Positions 23,707 through 35,263 of a stretch of DNA of 64,000 nt are shown here, piece after piece. The notes below the pieces were generated by a model, which worked only from the letters and a program-made list of their open reading frames with translations, was not told where the DNA came from and made no database searches. Numbering within the stretch: the stretch's first letter is position 1; the number at the start of each line of letters is the position of its first letter. The position numbers and the translations under genes were made by a program. This DNA is from Cunninghamia lanceolata. Its lineage: Eukaryota > Streptophyta > Pinopsida > Cupressales > Cupressaceae. Location of the stretch: assembly GCA_027924645.1 (NCBI GenBank), contig BSBN01001017.1:10690501-10754500 (forward strand), in the 5' to 3' direction.

Positions 23707-24874
23707 TGGTGCAGGAGCACCTCAAAATCCGAAAGATATAGAAGATTCCTTGCATTTTTCCCAAAATGTTATATTGTAAGGCCTTAGGCCACTTTGAGTC
23801 TTAGTTGGCTGAATAATGACATGTATGTCAAGAAAAGATTAAAAGAACTGTACCAAACTAGGAAGTTTGTAACTGAATTGTAGTTTGTAACTGATTAGCA
23901 GTGGTGGTTCATTTTCCACCGTGTGTAACTATCAATTGTGAGTCATTAAATAGTTAGACTCTATTGATGTAGAAGAGCGAACAGACAGAGAGAGGAAGAA
24001 CAAATCTATATTTATATTTAGAAGAAAGAAATAAAAAGTTTCTGTCATTTTGGTGTAACCCCTGGGATGTAGTTTGGAAGCATTCCACTGGTTGAGGTTT
24101 CTTCGAAACTAGTGGAATGTCTTCCTTAGAGTAGATTGTTTTTTTTTGTCTTGTGGATTTAGTGTTTCTATGCTTGGTTGTTCAGTTACAAGAGTTGTAG
24201 AGAGATCATCGACGTGAGCATAGGCATCGGGCTGAGGAAATGATAGTGGACCGATGGTCGAAGTCTGACCAATGGAGAAATTGATATTAAGTATTTCGGT
24301 ATGAGAAGTAAGAAGTCTTACCGATGCTCAAGTTGATGCTAGGCACATCAGTGTGAGAAGTGCCGTTGGGAAAATTGTTGAAGACTTTACTAATGGTAGG
24401 AGGTCACACCGATGGATTAAGTCCAAAGGCTCATTAGGTAGATAGTGGAGGGAGTCTTGCCGAAGGTGACATTAAATGCAATGCATCTTGGCATAAGAAA
24501 TACGATCGGGAGAAGAGATGAATGTTAGAGCGATAAACATTGTCCGACTGATGGAAGTCTAAGAGATACAAAGCCATCGATGTGAGAAAGGATATCGGTA
24601 AACTAGGAGAAAGTTACACCGATGGAGGTAGGTTTGAGTGATGGAAGTCTACGGGATTCTAAGACCATCGGGGTAACGGTTTGTTTCGGTATAATAAAAC
24701 TTGACCTTGCTGATAGTAGTATATCTTGCCGATGGTAAGGAAATTAAATATTTTGGTACTGGTTGGACATACAAGAGGGTTGGAAAGGTGATTAAAAGAA
24801 TAACCCTATGGTTTTGTGGGTATAATGGGTATTTTACACCTATTTTGAACATTTTTTATTATTTCTCTGCATCA
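23707..24874 (+). repeat. 3' LTR of the short element
   Basis: 1168 bases, TGGTGCAGGAGC...CTCTGCATCA, followed by target duplication GATTC. Confidence 0.92.
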
Positions 24875-25662
24875 GATTCTCCGGTTGGGTCTGCTTTGTA
24901 TGTCTTCCCTTGCACCTTTGCCTTGTATATCGCAAACATAGAACGCGGATATACAAATAAAACATACATACAATCCAGACCCCTACCATTATCAACTAGA
25001 ATGCATAACTTTTTGGGTCTGGGCCTTGCATATTAGGGATGTATATGCCCTTGTATGTTCGATTGCATGTGCAAACACACAATCGCCTTTGCATGCAACT
25101 GGTGGACCCCACCCTTTGGTATCTGACCTTTGCACATTGACTTTGCATATTTCCTTTGTATGTTGCTGCCAATGTACACTGCCTTGTATATCTACTTGCA
25201 TCTTTCTTCTTTTGCATCATCAGCCATCGAAAAGACAATTAGTTGAGTTGCCGATGCACATTGTTTCGCCAATGAAACCTTTGTATGTCCCCCTTATATG
25301 TCAGCTTTGTATCTTGTCTTTGTATGCGCCCTTTGCATGTGGTGAATGTAGAAGACCCTTGTATCTTTTCCTTTGTATGTGCGCTTGTATATTCGAACAT
25401 ACAAATAAAATATACATGCAAACCCCTACATACAAGCACAAAATATGCGATGGAATATTCTAGCAATTTACATTCTCTTTTCACACCCAGCATTGTATAT
25501 GCAAGCCCGATATGCATACAAATGATTTTTTCCACTTTTTTGAATGTCGACTGAACTTTTTTTCGGGCTCGCCAATGTATATCTACACATGTATATTCAA
25601 ATATACATACAAACACCAATGCATATACAAAGATACATGCATGCAACTTTCGAGGGACTTAG

Positions 25663-27836
25663 AATTTTATGGGTTTTTATGAAGGGGCCTATAGACTTAA
25701 ATGTTTGAAACCTAATTTTATGCAGGCACCATCATTGGCTCTGTCTAGGGATGCATGCCTCTTGTAGGCATGGCAAGAACCATAGATCTCTAGGATGCAG
25801 ACCAGTCCCTTATCCATTGGGCACCTAGAGTCAAACATTGCACCACCCTGCATCACAAAATACACTTTTGAACAATATTTACTTGGTGGCCCAGGGCCAC
25901 CAAAAGGGGAAAACTAGAATTTTCCTTTGTCAAACACCCTATTTTCATCTGATATCACTGGATCAAGCCTGAAGATATTGCCATTGTCTGTCTACAAACA
26001 AACCTTGTCATTTGCATATTCAAACATCTCATTGAGCTTGCTCCTGTCAGTACTACCTCTGTCAACCTTATGCAAATAACCATCAGCATCAGGCAACATG
26101 TGAATTTCATGTTTATCAAACAATGCATTCTCATATGATATACAATATTTATCATCATCAATATCAACAATATGCATTGTAGAATGGTCTCCTAGCTGGA
26201 CTAAAAAATGAAAGCACTCAAAGTCCACCACATAGCTAGGATCATCAAGCCTCATTTTATAATAAGCTGGCATATCAAAGAACAAGCTTTCACATTCATA
26301 TCTATGCACTTCATGCAAACAATCATCAGCTACACCAAACAGGAATGGCTCAAACTCTGGCACCTCTCTGCAATAACCTTCATGATATATGTTGGTATCA
26401 CTGTCATCAAGATGAAAATCAAAATCCTCTACAATAACAGTGCTTAGACTCCCACCATACTCAAATAGATCCTCCTCAACATATGTATCATTTGCATGGA
26501 AGAAGGTTGATCCAAGTGTTTCAGCTTCATTATAGTATGCCACTAGTTCATGGGCAGCCAAACATGCATTTTCATTACCAATAAATTCATTGCATGGAGG
26601 AGTATCAGCCTGTGTGTCATAAACAAAACTATAGTCAAATAAAGAACAATCTTGCTCAGCACTAGCACTTGTTTCAATCTCTAATTGCACTTCATCATCT
26701 CCATGTGTCTGAATAAAAGGCAATGACTCAAACATTGAATTGCTCCTTTGTTTGCTTATTTCTTCTATAACTTATGCACAATACTCATAATTATCTCCAC
26801 AAACCCACTCGAACAAGTTTTTATTGCTGTCCATAACCTCACCATTGTTTTCAAAATCAGACACCTCAACCTTGAGACAGGAGTCACCACTAATCCTCTC
26901 ACTGGCATCCTTCACTGGTGAACAATCCAATTGAGCATTGTTATTATGTTCAAACATAGCAGCATTGTCAACTTCTATATTTTCATTTACACATTTATCT
27001 TCAAATGATGCCATGATCACTTAGTCATTTGCAATTTCACAACTGTTATTCATTCCAAAGCTTGTGGACAAGGAATTCTGCATGTGCACATCTCTCATCT
27101 TTTCTATATTTTCTAAAAACTTGTATGCCATCTACACACTTGTTATATTGAATTCCCTCAACAATGCACTAGAGCCCTTCTCAAAAGCTTCAAAATACAT
27201 ACTAATACATGCTGGAGTATCAGGTTTGAAGTCTTTAGGAATTTGTGAAAGGGCAACTACAAGTCTATGACTGAAATCAATGCTGGGCTCTTCATCTTGT
27301 TTTCTAATTTCCATTAATCTTGCAACAAGATCAGCAGGCTCTCTTGTAAATTCCTTTCTAAAACAATCAAAAATATCATCCCAACAGGCAAAGGACCTCT
27401 TTGGAAAGCTCAAATACCACTCTCTAGCTCTAGTACCAAAGGATCTAACAAAAAACCTCATCCACATATCCTCATCTCTAAATGAGTGTCTCTCCATAAA
27501 TCTGTGAAAGTTTTGGATATGTGCACCTCCTTCACACACACTTTGTCCACTAAATCTAGGCATCTGATTGCAAATATGAGCATGCATACTTTCAACTTTA
27601 TAATCAACCCATGACAAATATAACTAGTCATATAAAGGATCAAAAGGGCTGACAAGAGGTTTAGCATTTTGACTGGCAAACACAACATTATTACTATTTA
27701 ACTGAGCTTGCCTAGCCTCTAAGGATATCAAGCTATTCTTTATCTCTTCAATTTTTTTACATAACATTTCATTTCCCTCTTGGCTGAGTATGGGTGCATA
27801 CATATTTGGGTTCATGAAAATTTCACTCTTAGACAT
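25663..27836 (-). pseudogene. Gag-like protein gene, tandem unit 3 (best preserved)
   Basis: ATG at 27836 (MSKSEIFMNPNMYAP). The frame closes at TAG 25689, giving about 715 codons. The gag region is open through the site that is a stop in unit 1 (here HIQNFHRFMERHSF). Motifs: DMWMRFFVRSFGTRAREWYL, SFPKRSFACWDDIFDCF, DLVARLMEIRKQDEEPSIDF, then the acidic unknown part with NIYHEGYCREVPEFEPF, SLFFDMPAYYKM, a DDDKYCISYENALFDKHEI segment, and a tail GGPGPPSKYCSKVYFVMQGG with CPMDKG and CHAYKRHASLDRANDGACIK. Remaining lesions: stops near 27625, 27130, 26770 and 25990. The C-terminal ~400 residues match nothing I recognise. No pol genes are present in the unit. Confidence 0.8.
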
Positions 27837-28239
27837 TTTATGTCTGCCTAAGACCTAGGGATTCCCCTTGGCATTTAACTTGTGCAATAAAACAATAAAT
27901 ATAAGTGGGAAGGAGCCATGTACCTTTTCTCATCTAGATGCTGAAGTCTTGAACAGAATATTTTTTAGATCACAACATATATCAACCTCTCACGTGCACT
28001 AAAATTTTTTGCAGAGTCGCCACCTCTCCAAAGAGGATAAAAACCTTCAAACAACTGAAAGCTCATGAACAAATATTTTTCTGAGTTCATACCACTAGCA
28101 AAGGACAACTATTCACACGAAAGATCCAGATATCAACTCCCCAGCAGAGTCACCATTTTGTTGGTGACTCAGATGGGCAAAACTTCACCAGAGATTGCAA
28201 GATAACACTTTCATATTATCCCCAGCGGAGTCACCATTT
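27837..28239 (-). other. Leader region of unit 3 with primer-binding-like motifs
   Basis: Contains GCAGAGTCGCCACC at about 28012, CCCCAGCAGAGTCACC at about 28139 and the best-preserved motif at 28218-28236, whose minus strand reads TGGTGACTCCGCTGGGGAT. Confidence 0.55.
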
Positions 28240-30920
28240 TGTTGGTTCTTTCTCTTCGAATTGGTAGAGGGTTTTCCAGTTCCAATGTATAGGTCGATTC
28301 AACCAAGAAATACAGGAGGTTGCGTGAGCTGCCTCCCCTTCACTTCTGGTTCTGCCACACCAAGGGGGGTGTCCCTATAGCTAAAGATTTAAACTTGACT
28401 TGCCCAATGACACAAAGATTTAGCTTTTTAGAACAGGCCGAATACTCTCATTTTAGGACCAAGATTTGGATGATAGATCACAAGGGTGGCAATGTTCTTG
28501 GACATATCTGACTGGTTGAGGATGAGAATATGTAAGGGTCCTATTTCTACTCCTACATCTTACAGTTTGGAAATATGGAATGATTTGTTTTGATATTTTA
28601 GATGCAAGACAAGGGGGGTTTTGGATCATAACTACTACACAAGGGTAGACCAGTGCCTATCACAAGGTAAGGAGTCAACTAGACGTATACAAGTGAATGG
28701 TTTGCACTAGCATTGAAGTTTCAAGGGGTTAAGACTGGTATTTGCCTTAGAAACACCACCCAAGGTTGAGTATTTAGCTTCCTCTACTTACAAATATCCT
28801 AGCTGGCATACATCCTTCTTCATACTTAACCTAAAACAATTTAATCCACTCCTTGAATGGAAGTTAAAAGATCAAGCATATAATATAGAAAGTCTATATT
28901 CTAGAATCTAAGGTACCCTTAGCAACCAGATTCAAAAGAAAAGATGCATACAACAAATGGAGACAAGCAACTAAACACATGGACAAAGCATTTTTCATAG
29001 AAACATGACATGAAACTGAAAAGGTGTGCAAAATACATTCAAAATGCAACTCATAAACTCCAACAGAGATAGAACAACCAAGAAATGCTTTGTTTTCATT
29101 ATTTTTCCCAAAAATACCCAAGTCTTCAACAATCTTTAATGAGTAACATAGTCTGCATTTTATAGCAAGAATGTGTACTCAGCATTAAGCACAATGTCAC
29201 TTCAAAATTTTGCCAGATACAATGCATGAAAAAATGGCGCCCAAAATATTGAATGCAGCAGAGAGAAATAGAGAAAAGAGTAGGTGAGATTGGGAGTCGT
29301 GCAGTCACCTAAAGATTTTTACCCTTGAATATGGTAGTTGGCCCGTCCATCAGTCAACCATACCTCTGCAATTCTACCATTAATGCCTAACCTACCGATT
29401 TTGGGATGCATAGTTCACTTGTTTTTTGAAGTTTCTTTGCACCTGAAACGCACCATGCAGATACAAAGAAAATCCTGCCTGTTCTTGAAAGTTTAAATGG
29501 TAGCCATTGATTTCCTTCCTCCCGCCAAGATCTGTGGCTTGGTTCATGCTGAAAAGTCCACAGCTAATCAAATCGTGCCACGTAGGCGCCCTTTTTCCAT
29601 CGCTGACTTTTCTTGCTTCCATTTTACCTTTTCCGCCCATTTTGCCATTTTTGTCTTTGTATATGCAGAATGCATATACATACAGCTGTACGTAGTACAT
29701 TCAAATCCTTGTACATGTAGAAGCGTATATATACAACTACTTTCTGACATGTGGCAGCCCCTGATTGGTCTTCCGTCATTGAAAAAATGCATCTCTGAGT
29801 TATCGGGACCATTGCATCTTCTTATGCATCTGTGGTTGTACATGTGAGATTGTATATACATACAATCACCAACATGCAAGGCAGACCCCAAATTCTTATA
29901 AAACATATTGCAATCACATTTGGGTCCGGCTTGTAACTTCCCTTTTGCATTGCTTTGTATATCGCATGTACAAATGCAATATACACCTTGCGGATTTCAA
30001 ACCATTATGAAACATATTGCAATCGCTTTGAAATCTGGAACTTTTATCTTCACCATTGTATACACATTGTATATCGCACATACAATGTACAACATACAAC
30101 CCACGGACGCCAAACACCTATCCGCTACATTTGATTCTCTGGTCGGGTCTGCTTTGTATGTCTTCCCTTGCACCTTTGCCTTGTATATCGCAAACATACA
30201 ACGCGGATATACAAACAAAACATACATACAATTCGGACCCCTACCATTATCAACCAGAATGTATAACTTTTTGGGTTCGGGCCTTGCATATTAGGGATCT
30301 ATATGCCCTTGTATGTTCGATTGCATGTGCAAACATACAATCGCCTTTGCATGCAACTGGTGGACCCCACCCTTTGGTATCTGACCTTTGCACATTGACT
30401 TTGCATATTTCCTTTGTATGTTGCCGCCAATGTACACTGCCTTGTATATCTGCTTGCATCTTTCCTCTTTTGCATCATCGGCTATTGGAAAGACAATTAG
30501 TTGAGATGCTGATGCATATTGTTTCATCGATGACACCTTTGTATGTCCCCCTTGTATGTCAGCTTTGTATCTTGTCTTTGTATACGCCCTTTGCATGTGG
30601 TGAATGTATAAGACCCTTGTATCTTTTTGTTTGCATGTGCGCTTGTATATTTGAACATACAAATAAAATATACATGCAAACCCCCACATACAAGCACAAA
30701 ATATGCAATGGAATATGCCTGCAATGTACATTCTCTTTTCACGCCCGGTATTGTATATGCAAGCTCGATATGCATACAAATGATTTTTTCCACTTTTTTG
30801 AATGCCGACTAAACTCTTTTTTTGGGCTCACCAATGTATATCTACACATGCACATTCAAATGTACATACAAACACCAATGCATATACAAAGATACATGCA
30901 TGCAACTTCCGAGGGACTTA
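28240..30920. repeat. Putative LTR or leader of unit 3
   Basis: Third copy of the 2.7-kb region. Its TTGTATGT-rich half (29650-30920) stays open for 303 codons on the plus strand (30056-30967), but composition and the lack of domains argue against a gene. After 30920 the first ~75 bases of a fourth unit follow, then the 357-bp repeat. Confidence 0.65.
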
Positions 30921-30995
30921 GAATTTTATGGGTTTTTATGAAGGGGCCTGCAGATTTAAATGTTTGAAACTTGAATTTTATGTAGGCACCATCAT

Positions 30996-31393
30996 TCCTG
31001 ATGTGACCAAACTGACTATTCCAACGTGTCTGGATGGGTACATTTACGCTAGGCATGGTCCTATTTTTCACCCAAACATGTTGAAATAGTTTGAGCTACA
31101 TTATACCGACGATATCCCTTAAGAGTCCAAAGTGCAAAAAGGCAACAATCTTTGACGAGATGTTATTCGAAAACTGTGTCACTTAGAAACATTTCATGTG
31201 AGGCAACATGATCATGTAGAGTGCCTCTACAATAACCTCTCTCGGTTTTTTATATCTCTAAGGTGTTTGCCCATGGTGAAAGGTTTTCTGCTACCCCAAA
31301 AATCGTTAGAAGGAGGCAGTGTAAAGTTGCATAGGGGTGTAACTTTCGTTCTTCTCCTCGTGTGGCCAAACTGACAGTTCCAATGCATCTAGG
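30996..31393. repeat. 357-bp tandem repeat, resumed (about 1.1 units)
   Basis: Starts CCTGATGTGACCAAACTGAC and follows the 11341-12388 repeat closely. Together with the left part it brackets the gag array; about 31 bases of the repeat are missing between the two edges. Confidence 0.88.
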
Positions 31394-31399
31394 TGCCAA

Positions 31400-32290
31400 T
31401 GTGAGGTTGTTTTGATGGCAAAGGGCACCTTGATTCATGATGTTGAATCTCCTTCCTCCTAGGCGCCAAAATGGATAGTTTAGACAAGAAAAGGCGCCTT
31501 AGTATACTTAGCTCATTTCTTGGCAATTTGATGGCTTCAATCACTTGTTCAAACCTATAGGAGACCATTTTACACTTAGGCACTAGATCTTAGGATTTAG
31601 AACATCTTCCTTCAAGGCGCCAAAATGAGGTTATTTAGACACAAAAGTGTGCCTGCATACAAGATGCTTATTCTCCTTCCACTTAGGCGCTCATTCATGA
31701 TGATCCAAATGACAATAGGCGCCTAGACTTCCTTTGGTAAGATTTAGTCATTTTGAAGGTTCTAACACTAGACGCTAGAGTTGGAAGTGATTTGAAGTTC
31801 ATTTTCCTCTAGGCACCCAAAATGGATGGTGGAGACAAGAAAAGGTGCCTAGGCTTCTTTTGATGATTTTCAAAGTCTTCCTATGTTATATTATGTTATA
31901 TTGACCCTTAGGCACAAATGGATGATCTAGGATGACTCTAGGGGCATATCCAAGGTGATATCTTTCTAGGCATAATCTTCACTAAGTTTAGACTTAACTT
32001 TACATCAAGGCGCCAAAATGGATAGTTTAGAGAGAGGCAAAAATGTGCCTAGAGGTATGATGCTCAGTTTGATGTGTTTGATCAACTTTGATAATCAAGA
32101 TGAATTGCCTCCCTTAAGGTACCCTCCTTTATACTTTGAAACATCCTTTCAATATCAAGGCACAATTTTTAGGTTGTTTGGATGATGAAAGGCGCCTTGA
32201 GTTCTAGGCAGAGTTTTGAGGTTGTGCAAGTAGAGAAATGCGCCTAAGGTCTTAAAGCAAATTTGCGCCTAAAACTGAAAATCCCCAAGG
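31400..32290. repeat. Degenerate repeat with paired GGCGCC motifs
   Basis: AGGCGCCAAAATGG at 31461, 31614 and 32009, and AGGCACCCAAAATGG near 31813, each followed 25-40 bases later by an AAAGGYGCCT-type inverted partner (31492, 31842, 32190). Units are 150-200 bases apart and decayed. No gene. Confidence 0.7.
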
Positions 32291-32985
32291 TATGACTTAT
32301 GGAAGCCTATAGCCCCAATGTTATGTTGCATACTAAAATTAGGTAAGACTCAATGTAATCTCATAACCTCGCCTTATATGCAAGAGGAATTACATTTAAT
32401 AACCACAATGGTCATCAGGTGCTCATAAGCATATAATTTTGACTATCTTATTCAAAACAACAAGCATACTCTTTGCATCCCAATATGGTATAATAACAAG
32501 AAATTAAGAAATATTTTCAATTGACCAACTCATAAAGAATATGGATTAGCATACTCATTTCAATATTTTCAATTGAGCAACTCATAAAGAATATTAATAT
32601 TTTCTATTCAACATGATGATTCATTTTTTTTAAATACAATTTTTATCTTTTAGTTCCAAAATGAGGTTTAGGTGATACTTGAATAACAATAGCTATCTTA
32701 TTGGATCAACAAACATCCTATGTATTACAATTGGACTTTAAATATTTGAAGTAGCCCTCTACAAATATCCATTCAAACGTGGATTTATAATGCAAGTATG
32801 GACGCCATCAATAAAAAAAATTTGTATTAACCAAATATCCATATAGGCATGCATCAATATCTATTGATATAAGTATAACATTTATACAAAATAGCCATAT
32901 AGGCATACGATGTCAACTATATGCAATACAAAATATATGTCCACAAATGCCATATAGGCATACAACAAAGGAACACAATAAAAAG
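32291..32985. other. AT-rich sequence 3' of the minus-strand gene
   Basis: Contains three copies of CCATATAGGCATRC (about 32848, 32889, 32949) and two copies of an AATATTTTCAATTGA...CTCATAAAGAATAT segment (32510-32595). No coding frame seen. It may include the 3' untranslated region of the gene at 32986. Confidence 0.55.
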
Positions 32986-35073
32986 TCATTCCCCTCTAGC
33001 TGGTGAAGAGAATAGATCACGGGCAGCCTTTGATCTTCTAGGGGATGGAGACGCGCATGTGGGTGGTCTACTATGAACCTGAGGGCTGCTCCTATTTAGT
33101 TCTTCCTGCATCTTTAGTTGTTACAATAAAAAGTATAGACATTAATATATAGAAATTACATGTTATAAAAAATGAAACATTTAACAAAATAATCACTTAC
33201 CACTACCATATAATCTGTCTCCTCACTTGCCTCAGTAGCAGGAATAGGCCGTGGTGATGTCATGTCCTATAGAAACCATCCAGATAGAAATTAAACTTCA
33301 AATCAATAATCTTTTGATTTTTCAAAAATAAACAACTATAACAATGAATGTAAATTGAAATTTACTAATTTGCCTCATACCCCTATCAATGCCATGGAGC
33401 TATGAATCATAGATGTCACACCATGCTCCATTGCTCTATGAACATCAGGAAGTGTCTCCGTAGCCTGCATCATCTGGAAATAAAACAACATTATTCAATT
33501 ATGAAAACTATAATAGTGATGCAAATCATGGCTCCTAACATACACACACGTTCATCTAAACATGGAAGTACACATAATAAAGCACACAAGTCACATACAA
33601 AAATCTAGTAAGTACAATTCATTCATTAAACTATTTATTTTATAACCTTTGTGAAGCTTTGAAGTCCACCACTGCTGGCATGTGTTGCCGTGAAATCTCC
33701 AATATTAACCTATTCAACATCCAAAATCAGATATTAGAATACCATTCATATAACGATGCTATTCACATGTAATATTTATAATTGTTTACTAGTTACATAC
33801 CTCGACAGTAGATGATCTAGTGTAATATGCAGGTGGAGAACCACTAAAAACTGCATCAACACTATGACCCTAAAATTTCATTAAAATCATCAAACTAAAT
33901 TAGTTAATCTTGCATTTCAAAAATGAAATTTAATAAATTAAATTCAATAAACTTGCTAATATTTACATGAGTATCAAGGCCGAAAGTCTCAATCAGGAGG
34001 GTATTTGTCATCACCATCTGCTCAGCTGCAGATGTAGCTTATGCACCTACATCCTGACTATCCATGGGGTCATAAGCATAGGCTGACCCACAAGTCTGAC
34101 AAGCATGGGGTGGGACCCTACTCCTTGGACTATCTCCCAACCCACTCTGTGCTGCAGGATTGGTATGGTCTATGATGCTCTAGGTCAAGGCACTAATGGA
34201 CTGAAGTGTATCGACCTCAACACTCTCCTTCACAATGGAAGGGATAGAAACATGCTCTTGGGTTGGTCTACTGATTACTCATCTCACTACCCGCTATGGG
34301 TCAAGACATGCCCCTGGTCTATCTTGTGCTAACCCCCCACCTCTACCTTGGAAGTCCCACATATCAAAATAGTTTGGCACTTTATTGAGGACAAACTCGT
34401 AGTAGAGTTTCCTCAAAAATTATTGTGGGACCTCATTATTATTGCATGGAGGATGGTCAAAGACCATCCACCACCTTTGCCCAAAATTGTCCCTTATCGC
34501 TTGGTTGTTGCACCAATGGATAGGAAACCTCTTGCATGTAATGGGTGGAGGTTGATTTGTTTGTGGGTTTGTGAAAATCGAACACAAGTCTAATTTTGTA
34601 ATTTGTAATTTTTTCACATCTCGGTATGACAACTTGTCTGCATAGTAATCTCTAAACTCTCTCCTCTTATCCATCCAACTAGTTATTTGCTTGCTAATTG
34701 AATCTACATTTGACAACATAGATTCAAGAGATTCAGCAAGCGTGGACCTATGCAAGGTTGAAGTGGAAGGACCTTTCAACCTTGCAATTATATCTTCAAT
34801 TTCTTTTTTGTTGTTTTCAATTTGCCCTATTATATTTTCTTGTGTTCTAGGGGCATGTCGAGGAATGGATGGAGGAGGTTGTTGTTCCGTAGGTATTTCC
34901 TCCTTAGGATTTTATGGATTTTGAGGAGGAGGAGGAGGAGGTGCATTAACATTTCCTGACAATTAACGAAATATACATCAAAAATCAACTCAAACCTACC
35001 TAGTTAGAAAGAAATTCAAACAAATAAACAAATAAAACTCACTCCTTTGGCATGCTCGACGTCGTGGCGGCAT
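32986..35073 (-). pseudogene. Seven-exon gene of unknown function, second gene of giant transposon
   Basis: On the minus strand an ATG at 35073 opens MPPRRRACQR and is followed by seven exons joined by GT-AG introns: 35043-35073, 33967-34955, 33801-33869, 33647-33709, 33381-33473, 33201-33266 and 32986-33111. Lengths sum to 1437 bases (478 codons plus stop) in one frame; only the first intron falls within a codon. The large exon encodes a Pro-rich stretch, a likely coiled coil (QENIIGQIENNKKEIEDII), and FRDYYADKLSYRDVKKLQ, FPIHWCNNQAIRDNFGQRWW and KLYYEFVLNKVPNYFDMWDF. The last exon ends PSPRRSKAARDLFSSPARGE. Five in-frame stops in exon two (all explicable as C-to-T or G-to-A changes) show decay. 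No known domain is recognised. Its place beside the right terminus suggests a DNA-binding or helper protein; that is inference. Confidence 0.75.
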
Positions 35074-35263
35074 TTTGGTGACTAATCAGCAAGATTTTGG
35101 TGTTGAATTGATTTTCCCAAAACGCGAGCGCGCTTCCTAGGGTTTGCAGGCCACGAGTATAGAGGAGAAAATAGAAATGAAATGAGAAGATTAGATTTCT
35201 TTATTTATTTATAATAATTCATAATGCACTCGTGTTATGCATTAAATTATTTTGAAAACAATT
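35074..35263. other. Right subterminal region of giant transposon
   Basis: Upstream flank of the minus-strand gene, so probably its promoter and 5' leader. Contains AACGCGAGCGCGCTTCC (about 35120) and an imperfect palindrome CATAATGCACTCGTGTTATG (35220-35239) of the same type as in the left arm. Confidence 0.55.

Larger units (their letters stand above)
22075..24874 (+). mobile_element. Short non-autonomous LTR retrotransposon (TRIM/LARD-like)
   Basis: Two direct repeats of 1167 and 1168 bases flank only 465 bases. The LTRs start TGGTGCAGGAGC and end TGCATCA. A primer binding site (TGGTATCAGAGC) follows the left LTR by three bases, and a purine-rich GCTGGGGAGTA precedes the right LTR. Target duplication: GATTT (22070-22074) and GATTC (24875-24879), with GATTC at the empty site in unit 1. 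No pol or gag is encoded, so it must have been moved by enzymes of another element. Most differences between its LTRs look like C/T and G/A transitions. Confidence 0.93.
20200..25662. repeat. Putative LTR or leader of unit 2, interrupted by a short LTR element
   Basis: Copy of the 14937-17612 region, split at 22074/24875 by the 2.8-kb element. The TTGTATGT-rich half occupies 21600-22070 and 24880-25650. The site without the insertion is visible in unit 1 (ATTTGATTCTCCGG near 16830) and unit 3. Confidence 0.65.
12389..30995 (-). repeat. Array of three tandem ~5.25-kb units, each with a gag-only gene
   Basis: Units begin with the same sequence (ATTTTATGGGTTTTTATGAAG) at about 12389, 17613 and 25663, and an ~80-base start of a fourth unit lies at 30921-30995. 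Lengths are 5.2, 8.05 and 5.26 kb; the middle unit is longer because of a 2.8-kb LTR insertion. Each unit, read on the minus strand, has a TGTATAT-rich region, primer-binding-like motifs and then a gag gene. This resembles LTR-internal-LTR-internal arrays formed by unequal recombination, but clear TG...CA LTR ends and a polypurine tract were not found, so amplification of a captured segment is also possible. Confidence 0.85.

Noticed and set aside
23362..23787. 141-codon frame in the short LTR element
   Set aside because: Runs from the interior into the LTR, has no recognisable domain and lies in a 465-base interior too small for gag.
30056..30967. 303-codon plus-strand open frame in tandem unit 3
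   Set aside because: It lies in the TTGTATGT-rich region where stops are rare on both strands, is interrupted in the other two copies, overlaps long frames on the minus strand and has no domain.
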